NCBI RefSeq assembly: GCF_000698125.1
Contig: NZ_BAXA01000001.1
Span: 372,001-436,000 of the forward strand
Reading direction: 5' to 3'
Origin: Geomicrobium sp. JCM 19038
Lineage (GTDB): Bacteria > Bacillota > Bacilli > Bacillales > Marinococcaceae
Length of the DNA stretch: 64,000 nt
Below are positions 1-8,660 of this stretch, in pieces. Every line of letters starts with the position of its first letter. Within the stretch, counting starts at the first letter, position 1. Position numbers and translations under genes: made by a program. A model generated the notes under the pieces. That model was given only the letters and a program-made list of their open reading frames with translations, made no database searches and was not told where the DNA came from.

Positions 1-1
1 T

Positions 2-229
2 GCAACAGATGTACCACTATTTCATCAAAGAAACGCACTTGCATATTTAGAAAAGGCATGGGTGCCAACGGTTACCGTCAAAGCCTATTCAGATGATCTT
101 CCTTCTTATGAAGAAAGTTTGCACGAAGCGGTAGAAGCCGAAATTTCCAAAATGGAAAAACGGGAAGATGAATTTGGTGAAAAAGCGCTTTCGAGTTTAA
201 AAGAATTGCAAACAAGATACGAAAAGTAA
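2..229 (+). CDS. C-terminal end of an unidentified protein (cut by window start)
   Basis: An open frame runs from the window edge and ends at TAA 227-229, giving the last 75 residues of a protein. The tail is acidic and predicted helical (it ends ...SLKELQTRYEK). I do not recognise the family. It is followed by a probable terminator and lies in the same orientation as the downstream PLP-enzyme operon, so it may or may not be functionally linked to it. Confidence 0.6.
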   Translation, partial: ATDVPLFHQRNALAYLEKAWVPTVTVKAYSDDLPSYEESLHEAVEAEISKMEKREDEFGEKALSSLKELQTRYEK

Positions 230-257
230 CGCGATAATTTTATACATGAGCATCCAA

Positions 258-292
258 AAAAGAGGTGACGTTTTCCGTCGTCCTCTTTTCTT
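258..292 (+). terminator. Probable rho-independent terminator
   Basis: An imperfect inverted repeat (AAGAGGTGACG / CGTCGTCCTCTT) is followed by a T-rich stretch just after the partial gene. It separates that gene from the operon starting at 354. Confidence 0.6.
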
Positions 293-353
293 ACGCTCTT
301 TTTTACAGAAAACTTAATTTTTTTGTAACATCCATACGAAGGGGAGAGGGATT

Positions 354-1547
354 ATGAAAGAAAGACAGCCGAAGTTAGCGACAGAGACGGTTTGGGCAGG
401 AGAAGAGAAGTACAGAGTGCACGGCGCAAGCCAAGTGCCAGTCGTTCATAGCGTTGCTTACACGTATGACGATTTAGATTATTGGTATGAAGTGGCAGTC
501 GGTCAAGCGGAAGGTCACATTTATGGCCGAAATACAAACCCTACGGTTTCAAGTTTCGAGGATAAAGTGAAAGAGTTGGAAGGCGCTGAAGCAGCAACGA
601 GCTTTTCAACGGGTATGGCAGCAATTAGCAACACGTTATTAACGTTTTTACGACCAGGGGATCGAGTCGTAAGTATTAAAGATACGTACGGTGGAACGAA
701 TAAAATCTTTAGTGAGTTTTTGCCGCGGTTAAACATTGATATTACGCTTTGTGAAACCGGTGATCATAAGCTAATGATCGAAGAAATTGAAAAAGGCTGT
801 AGCATCGTTTATTTAGAAACACCGACGAATCCTACCGTGAAAATTACAGATATTGAGCGAATTGCTGACGTTGCCAAAAATCACAATGCACTCGTGATCG
901 TAGACAACACGTTTGCAACACCAATTTTACAAAACCCGTTGCAACTTGGTGCTGATTTGGTCCTTCATTCAGCAACGAAGTTTCTCGGTGGTCACGCCGA
1001 TGCACTTGGAGGCGTGCTTGTAGGAAGTAAAGCGCTCGTAGAAGAAGTGTATCATTACCGGGAAATCAACGGTGCTACACTAGACCCGATGGCTGCATAT
1101 TTACTCATTCGTGGTATGAAAACGTTGCATCTACGTGTTTACAAACAAACCGAGAACGCAACAAAATTAGCGGAATATTTGAAGAAGCATCCGATGGTTG
1201 AAGACGTTTTTTACCCAGGCTTAAAAGATCACCCAAATCACAAGATTGCAAAGCAACAAATGAGAGGGTTTGGAGGCATGTTTAGTTTTTCACTCGTCGG
1301 AGGAATGGATGCAGTGAAATTGGTGTTGCCGAAACTAAAGTATGCAAATCGTGCAGCAAACCTTGGCGCTGTAGAAACTACCGTAGGTCCAGCAAGAACG
1401 ACAAGTCATGTAGAATCAACACCAGAAGAACGTAAAGCGCTCGGGATTCCAGATGGACTCATTCGCTATTCAGCTGGTATTGAAGATTTTGAAGATTTGA
1501 AAGAAGATCTCGAAATGGCGTTAAAAGCATTAACAGTTAAACAGTGA
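354..1547 (+). CDS. Cystathionine gamma-synthase/lyase family PLP enzyme
   Basis: A 397-residue protein of the Cys/Met-metabolism PLP-dependent (gamma) family, the usual length. The PLP lysine is K209 in HSATKFLGGHAD, the aspartate that pairs with the pyridine nitrogen is D184 (VDNTF), and the YGRNTNPT motif near residue 57 contacts the cofactor phosphate of the partner subunit. A strong ribosome site (GGGGAGAGG) precedes the ATG. The family includes cystathionine gamma-synthase, cystathionine gamma-lyase and methionine gamma-lyase, and sequence reading alone does not decide between them. It is the first gene of a tight operon with homoserine dehydrogenase, an aldehyde dehydrogenase and a DoeA-like hydrolase, so a role in handling homoserine-type or aspartate-semialdehyde-derived metabolites is inferred. 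Confidence 0.85.
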   Translation: MKERQPKLATETVWAGEEKYRVHGASQVPVVHSVAYTYDDLDYWYEVAVGQAEGHIYGRNTNPTVSSFEDKVKELEGAEAATSFSTGMAAISNTLLTFLRPGDRVVSIKDTYGGTNKIFSEFLPRLNIDITLCETGDHKLMIEEIEKGCSIVYLETPTNPTVKITDIERIADVAKNHNALVIVDNTFATPILQNPLQLGADLVLHSATKFLGGHADALGGVLVGSKALVEEVYHYREINGATLDPMAAYLLIRGMKTLHLRVYKQTENATKLAEYLKKHPMVEDVFYPGLKDHPNHKIAKQQMRGFGGMFSFSLVGGMDAVKLVLPKLKYANRAANLGAVETTVGPARTTSHVESTPEERKALGIPDGLIRYSAGIEDFEDLKEDLEMALKALTVKQ

Positions 1548-1562
1548 ATTGGAGTGTCGTAG

Positions 1563-2603
1563 ATGGAACAAAAAGTAGCCATTATCGGTTTCGGTGGCGT
1601 CGGTCAAGGTTTTCTTACGATCGTCGAACAGAAGAAAAAGCAATTAGAAGAACAATATAACCGCAAAATCACAATCGTTTCAATTGCTGATTTGTATAAA
1701 GGGTCGGTCCATCATGATGATGGACTTTCCCTACAAGATGTTAAAGAGAGCTTAGATATTGACGGTACGTTGCACCATTATCCAAAACGAGCAGGAACGA
1801 TCACAGGATTAAGTGCGGTTGAAACGATTCAACAAACGAATGCGGACGTGATTGTTGAATTAACATTCACAGATGTCGTTACTGGAGAGCCTGCAATTAC
1901 ACATACAAAAGCGGCATTACAAGCGAAGAAACACGTTGTGATGACGAATAAAGGTCCGATCGTAAAAGCTTACAACGAGTTAAAGCAACTTGCAGATGAA
2001 AACGGTGTTTCGCTTCTCTTTGAAGGAACGGTAATGAGTGGAACACCGGCACTTCGTATGCCATTAGAGACGTTAAAAGGTAATGACATTACGAAGATTT
2101 CGGGTATCTTTAACGGTACGACCAATTATATGCTCACAGCGATGACCTCTGGAAAAAGCTATTCTGAGAGTTTAGAAGAAGCGAAGGAGAAAGGGTATGC
2201 TGAGGCAGATCCGACAAATGACGTCGAAGGCTATGACGTTCAAGGAAAGGTCATTATATTAGCGAATGTTTTGCTCGGTGCAAATCTTACTCGAGAAGAC
2301 GTACCGACGACTGGGATTACGAACATACAATTAGACGACATACAAAAAGCAAATGAACAGCAACAAGTGTGGAAGCTCCTCGGAACGATTACAAATGAAC
2401 AAGGCATCGTAAAAGGGGAAGTAAAGCCTGTTCTTTTAGATAAAACCAACCCACTCGCACAAATTGAAGGCGCAACAAACGCTGTGACCTATTCGTGTGA
2501 CCTATCCGGGGACATTACCCTCATTGGGGCTGGAGCTGGAATTTCTGAAACAGGTTTTGCCGTATTGATCGATATTCTGTCATTGCCAAAGACTACTCGT
2601 TAG
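1563..2603 (+). CDS. hom: Homoserine dehydrogenase
   Basis: 346 residues. It interconverts L-aspartate-4-semialdehyde and L-homoserine with NAD(P)H. The N-terminal Rossmann motif is GFGGVGQGF (residues 9-17). The substrate-domain lysines and acids are visible in MTNKGP (K130) and in the DVEGYDVQGK signature (D225, K229). There is no C-terminal ACT domain, so it is the short form that lacks the usual threonine-feedback module. It starts 15 bp after the PLP-enzyme gene and ends 15 bp before the aldehyde dehydrogenase start. The context beside a DoeA-like ectoine hydrolase suggests it acts on aspartate semialdehyde arising in catabolism rather than, or in addition to, threonine biosynthesis; that is inference. 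Confidence 0.88.
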   Translation: MEQKVAIIGFGGVGQGFLTIVEQKKKQLEEQYNRKITIVSIADLYKGSVHHDDGLSLQDVKESLDIDGTLHHYPKRAGTITGLSAVETIQQTNADVIVELTFTDVVTGEPAITHTKAALQAKKHVVMTNKGPIVKAYNELKQLADENGVSLLFEGTVMSGTPALRMPLETLKGNDITKISGIFNGTTNYMLTAMTSGKSYSESLEEAKEKGYAEADPTNDVEGYDVQGKVIILANVLLGANLTREDVPTTGITNIQLDDIQKANEQQQVWKLLGTITNEQGIVKGEVKPVLLDKTNPLAQIEGATNAVTYSCDLSGDITLIGAGAGISETGFAVLIDILSLPKTTR

Positions 2604-2618
2604 ATTGGAGTGTTTGAG

Positions 2619-4063
2619 ATGATTGAAATGAAAAAGCATGAACAAGCGATGTTTATTTCGGGAATTTGGAAGCAAAAAGAAGAAATGATTAACGTATACG
2701 ACCCAGCAACTGATGAGTTGATTGCTACGGTTCCAAAAGGAACAAAAGCAGATATGGAAGAAGCGTTACGGTCTGCAAAAAAAGGATTGAAAATTGCGAG
2801 CAAAATGTCAACGAGACAACGCATGGACATTTTATTGAATGTGGTTGAGCGTATATTAAATGAACGTGAAGAGATTGCACAAATCATTTCATCTGAAGGT
2901 GTGAAGACAATTTCAGAAGCGAGGCGTGAAGCGAGAAGAGCCGCAGAAACGTTACGCCTTTGTGCAGAAGAAGCAAGAAGAATTGGTGGAACGACGTTGA
3001 ACTTCGATCAAATGGAAGGAAGTGAACATCGACACGGCTATACGGTGCGCTTTCCGATTGGGATTGTCGGGGCAATTACGCCATTCAACGACCCGCTAAA
3101 TCTCGTTGCTCATAAGATTGGTCCTGCAATCGCTTCAGGCAATGCGGTCATTTTAAAACCTGCTACAGAAACACCGTTATCTGCGTTATGGTTAACGAGA
3201 AAGTTTATTGAAGCAGGCTTGCCAAAGCACATCTTAAATGTTGTAACAGGGCGAGGACAAGACGTCATCCCTCCACTCGTTGAACATCCAGAAGTGAGGC
3301 TAATTAGCTTTACAGGAGGGCTTCGAACTGGAGAGAAACTCGCAAAAGATGCTGGTCTTAAAAAGATTAGCATGGAACTCGGTGCGAACTCGCCGTTTCT
3401 CGTTTTTGCAGATGCAGATGTAAAAAAGCAGCGAAAGCCGCGGTTTCTGGGGCGTTTGCAGCAGGAGGACAAAATTGTCTTAGCGTCCAACGAATGCTCG
3501 TAAGCGAGCAAGTGGTTGAAGACTTCACGAAGTATTGTTTGGAAGAAACAGCTGCTCTTCAATTTGGAGATAAAAAGAACGAACAAGATGATATGGGGCC
3601 ATTAATTAACGAACGCGAAGCAAACCGAGTGATTGAGTGGGTTGATGCAGCGGTTGATGCTGGCGCTACCGTTTTAATAGGTGGTAAGAAATACGGAAAT
3701 TATGTCGAGCCAACCATTATGCAAGATGTTCCGAGAGATTCGTTATTGTATCAAGAAGAAATTTTTGGTCCTGTAGCGATGATTCAATCGTTTACAACGT
3801 ACAATGAAGCGATGACACTGGCAAATGAAGTCAATTACGGGTTGCAAGCGGGTGTCTTTACAACGTCGTTGCAAACGGCGCACAACACAATACGTGACTT
3901 ACACGTTGGTGGTGTCATGATTAATGATAGCAGTGACTTCCGCATTGATGCGATGCCTTTTGGCGGTACGAAAGGATCGGGTGTCGGAAGAGAAGGCGTG
4001 TATGATGCAATGGTAGAAATGACTGAACAACGTGTGGTTTGCTTTAACAACCAAGACCAATAA
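2619..4063 (+). CDS. NAD(P)-dependent aldehyde dehydrogenase (apparent frameshift)
   Basis: The frame breaks at a run of six A (3422-3427). Adding one A restores a continuous protein of about 481 residues with the catalytic cysteine in AAGGQNCLSVQR, the general base region SMELGANSPFLVF, and the C-terminal FGGTKGSGVGREG motif. The ATG at 2619 is preferred over the GTG at 2610 because GGAG at 2607-2610 lies 8 bp before it. The aldehyde substrate cannot be read from sequence. Because neighbours make or use aspartate-4-semialdehyde and DoeC of ectoine degradation is an aldehyde dehydrogenase acting on that compound, oxidation of aspartate semialdehyde to aspartate is a reasonable inference. The break is most likely a sequencing error. 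Confidence 0.8.
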
Positions 4064-4099
4064 CAAAGACTAAACGTCGTAAAGAAGGGTTGTGGGTAG

Positions 4100-5269
4100 A
4101 TGTTTTCAAGGGAAGAATATCAACTGCGCATGAATAAGACGAAGCAAAAAATGTTAGAGTACGGTGTTGAAGTGCTCATTCTTTCGAACCCTTCGAACCT
4201 GTGCTATTTAACAGGTTATAATGCATGGAGTTTCTACGTTCATCAAGTCGTTCTTGTACTCATTGATGAAGAAGAACCGATTTGGATCGGACGTGAAATG
4301 GATGCCCATAGTGCAAAAACAACGACGTGGATCGACCATACGAGAATTATTCCGTATCCAGATGAGTTCGTCCAATCAACAATTAAACACCCGATGGATT
4401 TTGTCGCCAATATTTTGACAGACCTCGGTCAAGGACAGCGAAAAGTAGGCGTTGAGATGGACGCGTTTTACTATACGGCGATGTGTCATGAGCGTTTAAC
4501 GTACGGATTACCTGAAGCGGAATTTAAGAACACAAGTACGATCGTCAACTGGGTGCGCCTGCAAAAAAGTCCAGCTGAGATTACGTTTATGCGTCGCGCT
4601 GCCAAAATTGTTGAGAAAGCCATGCAAGCGGCATATGACAAAGTCGATGTCGGGGTTCGCGAAAATGATGTGGCTGCTGCCATTTATCACGCACAGGTGA
4701 GCGGGACAGCTGAATTTGGCGGTGATTACACATCGATCGTACCTATGCTCCCGACAGGCAAAAACACTGCGAGTCCTCATTTGACGTGGACAGATAAACG
4801 ATACAAAGAAGGGGATTTTTTGACGATTGAAATTGCAGGCTGTTATCAACGTTATCATGCACCGCTTGCAAGAACGATGGCAATCAAGAAAGCTCCAAAA
4901 GAAATCATTGATGTCGGAAAAGTGGTCACAGAAGGTATTGAAGAAACGCTTAACTTTATGAAACCAGGAGTAACTGCTGAACAAGTAGAGGAAGTTTGGC
5001 GTGAATCGATTGGAAAACACGGATTTATTAAAGCGTCACGTCTCGGTTATTCAATTGGCTTGAGTTATCCGCCAGACTGGGGTGAGCATACGATTAGTTT
5101 TAGAAAAGGTGACCGCTCATTATTAGAACCTGGAATGACGTTTCACTTGATGCCAGGCATTTGGTTTGATGAATTTGGAGTTGAGATTACAGAATCTGTG
5201 CTTATTACTGATAATGGGGTAGAAACGTTAACGAATTTTCCTCGTGACGTTTATGAAAAGACGATGTAA
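4100..5269 (+). CDS. doeA: DoeA/EutD-like ectoine hydrolase (M24 peptidase fold)
   Basis: 389 residues with an N-terminal creatinase-type domain and a C-terminal pita-bread (M24) domain. The segments LTYGLPEAEF, NWVRLQKSPAEI, APHLTW-like PHLTW, EIAGCYQRYHAPLART and GLSYPPDWGEHT closely follow the DoeA/EutD ectoine hydrolases rather than Xaa-Pro peptidases. The usual metal-binding aspartates of M24 peptidases are replaced, as in that family. DoeA opens the ectoine ring to N-acetyl-diaminobutyrate. No recognisable DoeB deacetylase or DoeD transaminase is in the window; they could lie upstream of position 1. It is the last gene of the operon, followed at once by a strong bidirectional terminator. 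Confidence 0.8.
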   Translation: MFSREEYQLRMNKTKQKMLEYGVEVLILSNPSNLCYLTGYNAWSFYVHQVVLVLIDEEEPIWIGREMDAHSAKTTTWIDHTRIIPYPDEFVQSTIKHPMDFVANILTDLGQGQRKVGVEMDAFYYTAMCHERLTYGLPEAEFKNTSTIVNWVRLQKSPAEITFMRRAAKIVEKAMQAAYDKVDVGVRENDVAAAIYHAQVSGTAEFGGDYTSIVPMLPTGKNTASPHLTWTDKRYKEGDFLTIEIAGCYQRYHAPLARTMAIKKAPKEIIDVGKVVTEGIEETLNFMKPGVTAEQVEEVWRESIGKHGFIKASRLGYSIGLSYPPDWGEHTISFRKGDRSLLEPGMTFHLMPGIWFDEFGVEITESVLITDNGVETLTNFPRDVYEKTM

Positions 5270-5274
5270 ACAAA

Positions 5275-5313
5275 TTGACCCTGCACTCGTTAAATGTTCG
5301 AGTGCAGGGTCAA
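5275..5313. terminator. Bidirectional terminator between doeA and yidD
   Basis: A perfect 15-bp inverted repeat (TTGACCCTGCACTCG with its complement) has a 9-base loop. It sits between the convergent doeA and yidD genes and can serve both. Confidence 0.85.
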
Positions 5314-5318
5314 AAGCG

Positions 5319-5555
5319 TTATTCAGACGTTTTTTTCTTTTCAGGAGGGACAGGATCAAATCCGCCCTTATGAAAGGGGTGACACTTTAGAATTCGAATC
5401 ACTCCGAGTGAGACACCCTTAAAAACACCGTGAATCAAGACGGCATCCAACATGTATTGTGAACATGTCGGTTGAAATCGACACGTTGGAGGCGTCGCAG
5501 GGGAAATGTATTTTTGATATAAACGAATGGGAGCGATGACGATTTTTTTTAACAT
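5319..5555 (-). CDS. yidD: Membrane protein insertion efficiency factor YidD
   Basis: A 78-residue basic protein with the diagnostic core [19 protein letters not shown] and [17 protein letters not shown]. YidD assists YidC/SpoIIIJ-dependent insertion of inner-membrane proteins. The start at 5555 ([12 protein letters not shown]) is chosen because GGAGG lies just upstream; a longer open frame to 5600 has no ribosome site. It lies 48 bp downstream of dapA on the same strand. Confidence 0.92.
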   Translation of the reverse strand: MLKKIVIAPIRLYQKYISPATPPTCRFQPTCSQYMLDAVLIHGVFKGVSLGVIRILKCHPFHKGGFDPVPPEKKKTSE

Positions 5556-5603
5556 GGTTGCCTCCATCAACACAAAAAGGCAACGTCTCGTTGCCTTCAT
5601 GCA

Positions 5604-6491
5604 TTAGCCTACGTGAAATGTAGCGTTCGGTTGTAAAATTGAATAGAGCACTTGGCTTTCTTCGCTCGTTAATCGAATCATCGGTAAACGAACATCGCCA
5701 GAAATAATTCCTTGCATTTCAAGTGCTGCTTTAACTGGTACTGGGTTTGGAGCCATAAACATAGCGTTCATAACGGGTAAAAGTTCACGGTGTTGCTTAG
5801 CGGCAACTTTCGTATTGCCGTTCTCGAATTGTTGTACCATTTGCAGCATGTTCTTGCCGATCACATGTGAAGCAACGGATACGACACCTTTTGCACCAAT
5901 GCTCATAAGCGGTAAGGTCATGCTATCATCGCCACCGTATAGCTCGAAGCCATCTGGAGAGTTCTCAATAATCATTGAAGCGGCATCTAAATCACCACTT
6001 GCTTCTTTAATAGCAACGACATTTGGCAAATGGGACAGTCGAATTGTCGTCTCAGGAGCAAGGCTTACAACCGTACGACCAGGTACATTGTAGAGCATAA
6101 TTGGTAGAGCTGTTGATTCAGTAATCGCTTTGAAATGCTGGTACATTCCTTCTTGAGAAGGTTTGTTATAGTACGGTGTTACGAGCATAATGCCGTCTAC
6201 ACCAGCTTCTTCAGCGGCTTGAGTCAATTCAATTGACGCATTTGTATTGTTGCTACCTGTTCCAGCAATAATAGGAACTCGGCCATCTGTGACTTTAATG
6301 ACATGTCTAAAAAGTGCTAACTTCTCATCGCTTGATAACGTTGGTGATTCGCCTGTAGTGCCAGCAACGACAAGAGATTCACTACCATTTGTTATTAAAT
6401 GGTTCACTAGTTTCGTTACAGCTTGAAAATCAATCTGACCATTCTCATTAAATGGTGTTACCATAGCTGTTGCAATTCTTCCAAAATCCAT
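5604..6491 (-). CDS. dapA: 4-hydroxy-tetrahydrodipicolinate synthase
   Basis: 295 residues, TIM-barrel aldolase that condenses pyruvate with aspartate semialdehyde, the first committed step to diaminopimelate, lysine and spore dipicolinate. The Schiff-base lysine is K162 (AIKEASGD), the catalytic tyrosine Y134 (YNVPGRT), and the GTTGESPTL loop (44-52) binds the substrate carboxylate. Unlike in many Bacillus genomes it is not next to asd or dapG. A lysine riboswitch with its own terminator lies about 140 bp upstream, so transcription should fall when lysine is plentiful. Confidence 0.95.
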   Translation of the reverse strand: MDFGRIATAMVTPFNENGQIDFQAVTKLVNHLITNGSESLVVAGTTGESPTLSSDEKLALFRHVIKVTDGRVPIIAGTGSNNTNASIELTQAAEEAGVDGIMLVTPYYNKPSQEGMYQHFKAITESTALPIMLYNVPGRTVVSLAPETTIRLSHLPNVVAIKEASGDLDAASMIIENSPDGFELYGGDDSMTLPLMSIGAKGVVSVASHVIGKNMLQMVQQFENGNTKVAAKQHRELLPVMNAMFMAPNPVPVKAALEMQGIISGDVRLPMIRLTSEESQVLYSILQPNATFHVG

Positions 6492-6629
6492 CTTCTCATC
6501 ACCCTCAATGTTTGTTATAAGAATTTCGTGTTTAACGAGGGGCTTAACACAACTATACTATGTGCTTTTCACTGTTTCGTGCTGTATTAACCCACATAAC
6601 GGGCGGTTACCTAAGCATTTTGTACGAAC

Positions 6630-6885
6630 AAAAAAACAACAATGAGAGGACTCATTGTTGCATGGTAACCTTTCTCATCAAGAAAAGCACTCCATGCGTG
6701 AGATAGCCCTCCATATAGCAAGTGCTATATGACAGCCATACACTTATTCAGTGTATAACCAGCCTCAAAAGCGTGAGCTCTCTTTAGCTTCGGCAATTTC
6801 CCCTTTCAGAATACTTCATAGGCACTCACGTACCTCCGTAATCGTACTAATGGTTATTGCTCCTCTACTCCCAGAAGAAGTTTGT
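6630..6885 (-). promoter_or_regulatory. Lysine riboswitch (L box) with terminator, controls dapA
   Basis: Read on the minus strand, the segment shows the conserved L-box blocks: AGAGGAGCAATAACCATTAGT near the 5' end, GAAAGGGGAAATTGCCGAAG, GGCTGGTTATACACTGAATA, TATGGCTGTCA and TGGAGGGCTATCTC, in the order found in lysC leaders. It ends in a perfect 10-bp hairpin (CAACAATGAG/CTCATTGTTG, 6637-6660) followed by a U run, the expression-platform terminator. Lysine binding should favour termination before dapA. Confidence 0.93.
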
Positions 6886-6899
6886 ATTGAACTACCTAC

Positions 6900-6928
6900 A
6901 TACTAACAAAGGATTGGCTCGTATGCAA
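6900..6928 (-). promoter_or_regulatory. Probable sigma-A promoter of the dapA leader
   Basis: On the minus strand TTGCAT (6923-6928) is separated by 17 bp from TAGTAT (6900-6905). The predicted start lies just before the 5' edge of the lysine riboswitch. Confidence 0.6.
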
Positions 6929-7030
6929 CCAAAAATAAACATCCTGTATATGGATTGCTTATCTCTTTTTCCCGGAAATAATCCTATACAAAAAGAGAAA
7001 GTATAACAAGTAAGGAGGTGCAAAGGGTCC

Positions 7031-7636
7031 ATGCGAAGAATTATCTATAGTGCGCTTACGTTAACGATTCTTTTGACGGGATGTACGGATGCCACCGATG
7101 AAGCTGCGATGAACAATCATCCCGAACTCGACCGACCGGAGTATTTAAAACTAAACTCTATGGAAAAGGATAGTCAAAAAGACTATGGATGGCATAAAAA
7201 CCGTTTAAGTACGTCGCGTACAGGGAAGTTCAAAGATAGAGGACGCGGCGACAGCCCGTACGCTCTTCAACATGAAGCAAAAGAAATCAATGACAGTCAA
7301 GCTTTTGATCATGTGGAGTTAACTGAAAGTGTGAAGCGGAAGATTGAGCATCTACGACCAGTAAACGAAGCGTACGTCGTGAACTTAGGCGGAATTTTGT
7401 ATATTGGTTTAGAAAGTGACACAGTGAATGAACGAGACCTAAACAAAGCTATCGATGATATCGTTTCGGGCAGCAGTAGCAATCATAAGTATCAACTGTT
7501 TACCGACCGCGCAAGCGTGAATCGAATACGTGCAGCTGAAAAAGCCGAGCATCCGGAATATCGGGAAGATTTTATGGATTTCTTAAATGATATGGAATAT
7601 GAAATACAAAAAGGAGGCAATGGATGGTTGCAATAA
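7031..7636 (+). CDS. YhcN/YlaJ-family sporulation lipoprotein
   Basis: 201 residues with a lipoprotein signal peptide ending in the lipobox LLTGC (lipidated Cys near residue 18). The C-terminal half (VNEAYVVNLGGILYIGL...) resembles the spore-associated YhcN/YlaJ lipoprotein domain. A strong ribosome site AAGGAGGTG precedes the ATG. Its last 54 bp overlap the end of the opposing lipoprotein gene. Family members sit in the spore inner membrane and affect germination or outgrowth; a role here is by family only. Confidence 0.7.
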   Translation: MRRIIYSALTLTILLTGCTDATDEAAMNNHPELDRPEYLKLNSMEKDSQKDYGWHKNRLSTSRTGKFKDRGRGDSPYALQHEAKEINDSQAFDHVELTESVKRKIEHLRPVNEAYVVNLGGILYIGLESDTVNERDLNKAIDDIVSGSSSNHKYQLFTDRASVNRIRAAEKAEHPEYREDFMDFLNDMEYEIQKGGNGWLQ

Positions 7637-8188
7637 CCATCTACTGCCCTTCTTCTCAGTTTGTAATTCCAAGATTGTATAAACTTCTTCATACGTGTCT
7701 TCCATAACTTCAAGCCATGTTGTCAAGTTTTCCGTATGAATTTGTGCGCGGTCGCAGCCTTTTCGTGACGTTTCACAACGCTTAATGTTTTTCATGACGC
7801 CACGAAGGTCTGTTTTCGTGCCAGTGATGAGTTCTTTCGTTAATTCGAATTCTTCAGGCGTAGCATCAGCTTCATGTTGTTCGGTTAGGTCATAGAGCGC
7901 TCTCGTATGGGTTTTTGCATCTTCAAAGTCTGAACGATCCATCGCACTGTATAGCGCCTCAAGATGATCATGGAATTGTGTTAAGTAATGACCGTGTTCA
8001 TCGCTATACATTAAGATGTCTTCACTAGGCTTCTTGTTATTATGATTTACATACAACGTATTCGGTTCTCGATTTTCATGATAAGGTTCACGATCTTGAG
8101 CTTTTAAATCTTGCTGTAAATCCTCTCCATATTGATTGCAACCAGTAAGTAGCACGATAAGGAGGATATAACTGGTTAGCTTTTTCAT
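7583..8188 (-). CDS. Lipoprotein of unknown function
   Basis: 201 residues; lipobox LLTGC at residues 13-17, then a polar, acidic, helical body with two nearby cysteines (RCETSRKGC). I do not recognise a domain. The last 20 or so residues (after TEKKGS) are hydrophobic and are the antisense of the neighbouring YhcN-like gene, so the true stop may be earlier and the present C-terminus a product of a frameshift. Tail-to-tail overlap with the neighbour is 54 bp. Confidence 0.65.
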   Translation of the reverse strand: MKKLTSYILLIVLLTGCNQYGEDLQQDLKAQDREPYHENREPNTLYVNHNNKKPSEDILMYSDEHGHYLTQFHDHLEALYSAMDRSDFEDAKTHTRALYDLTEQHEADATPEEFELTKELITGTKTDLRGVMKNIKRCETSRKGCDRAQIHTENLTTWLEVMEDTYEEVYTILELQTEKKGSRWLLQPSIASFLYFIFHII

Positions 8189-8339
8189 ACGTTCACGTCC
8201 TTTTTGTAAGTAAGTTTATGAAAGGTAGTATGCTTTTCGATTGTTTTGAATATGCATGAAGGAAATGGATTTCGGTCACCCTTACACTATATAGCTATAA
8301 ATCTTGTGTAAAAGCATTTATTCCATTGCTAATTTCACT

Positions 8340-8345
8340 TATAAT
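8340..8345 (+). promoter_or_regulatory. Probable -10 box of ndoAI-ndoA
   Basis: A perfect TATAAT lies 37 bp before the ndoAI start. The -35 region (TTTATT at 17 bp spacing) is weak. Confidence 0.4.
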
Positions 8346-8381
8346 AGTTAGGGAATACATGGCTGGGGGGCTAAAAGGATC

Positions 8382-8648
8382 ATGCATTCAGAGAAAATAG
8401 CGATACCGCTTTCTGAAGAACTTTTTAGTGAGATCAAGCATTTGACTGAGAAAGAACAGGACCAACTGTTCTTCAAAATGGTTCAACAATACGTTGAGCG
8501 CAAAAAGAAAGAACAACTCATTCAGGAATTAAAGCAAGGCTATGAGGAAATGGCAGCGATTAATCGTCGTCTATCCGAATCCTTTGCATACTGTGAATGG
8601 GAGGCCCAAGAACGTATGAAAACGATACGAAAGGCCTCGCATTACTAA
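8382..8648 (+). CDS. ndoAI: Antitoxin NdoAI/EndoAI (ribbon-helix-helix)
   Basis: 88 residues. The N-terminus (KIAIPLSEELFSEI) fits a ribbon-helix-helix DNA-binding fold, and the middle (GYEEMAAINRRLSE...EWEAQE) matches the toxin-binding region of EndoAI. It neutralises NdoA by direct binding and probably autoregulates the operon. The toxin gene follows after 12 bp. Confidence 0.88.
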   Translation: MHSEKIAIPLSEELFSEIKHLTEKEQDQLFFKMVQQYVERKKKEQLIQELKQGYEEMAAINRRLSESFAYCEWEAQERMKTIRKASHY

Positions 8649-8660
8649 ACAAGGAGGTGA

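Noticed and set aside
4100-5269. Xaa-Pro aminopeptidase
   Set aside because: The fold is shared, but the M24 metal ligands are replaced and the EIAGCYQRYHAPLART and GLSYPPDWGE blocks are those of DoeA/EutD.
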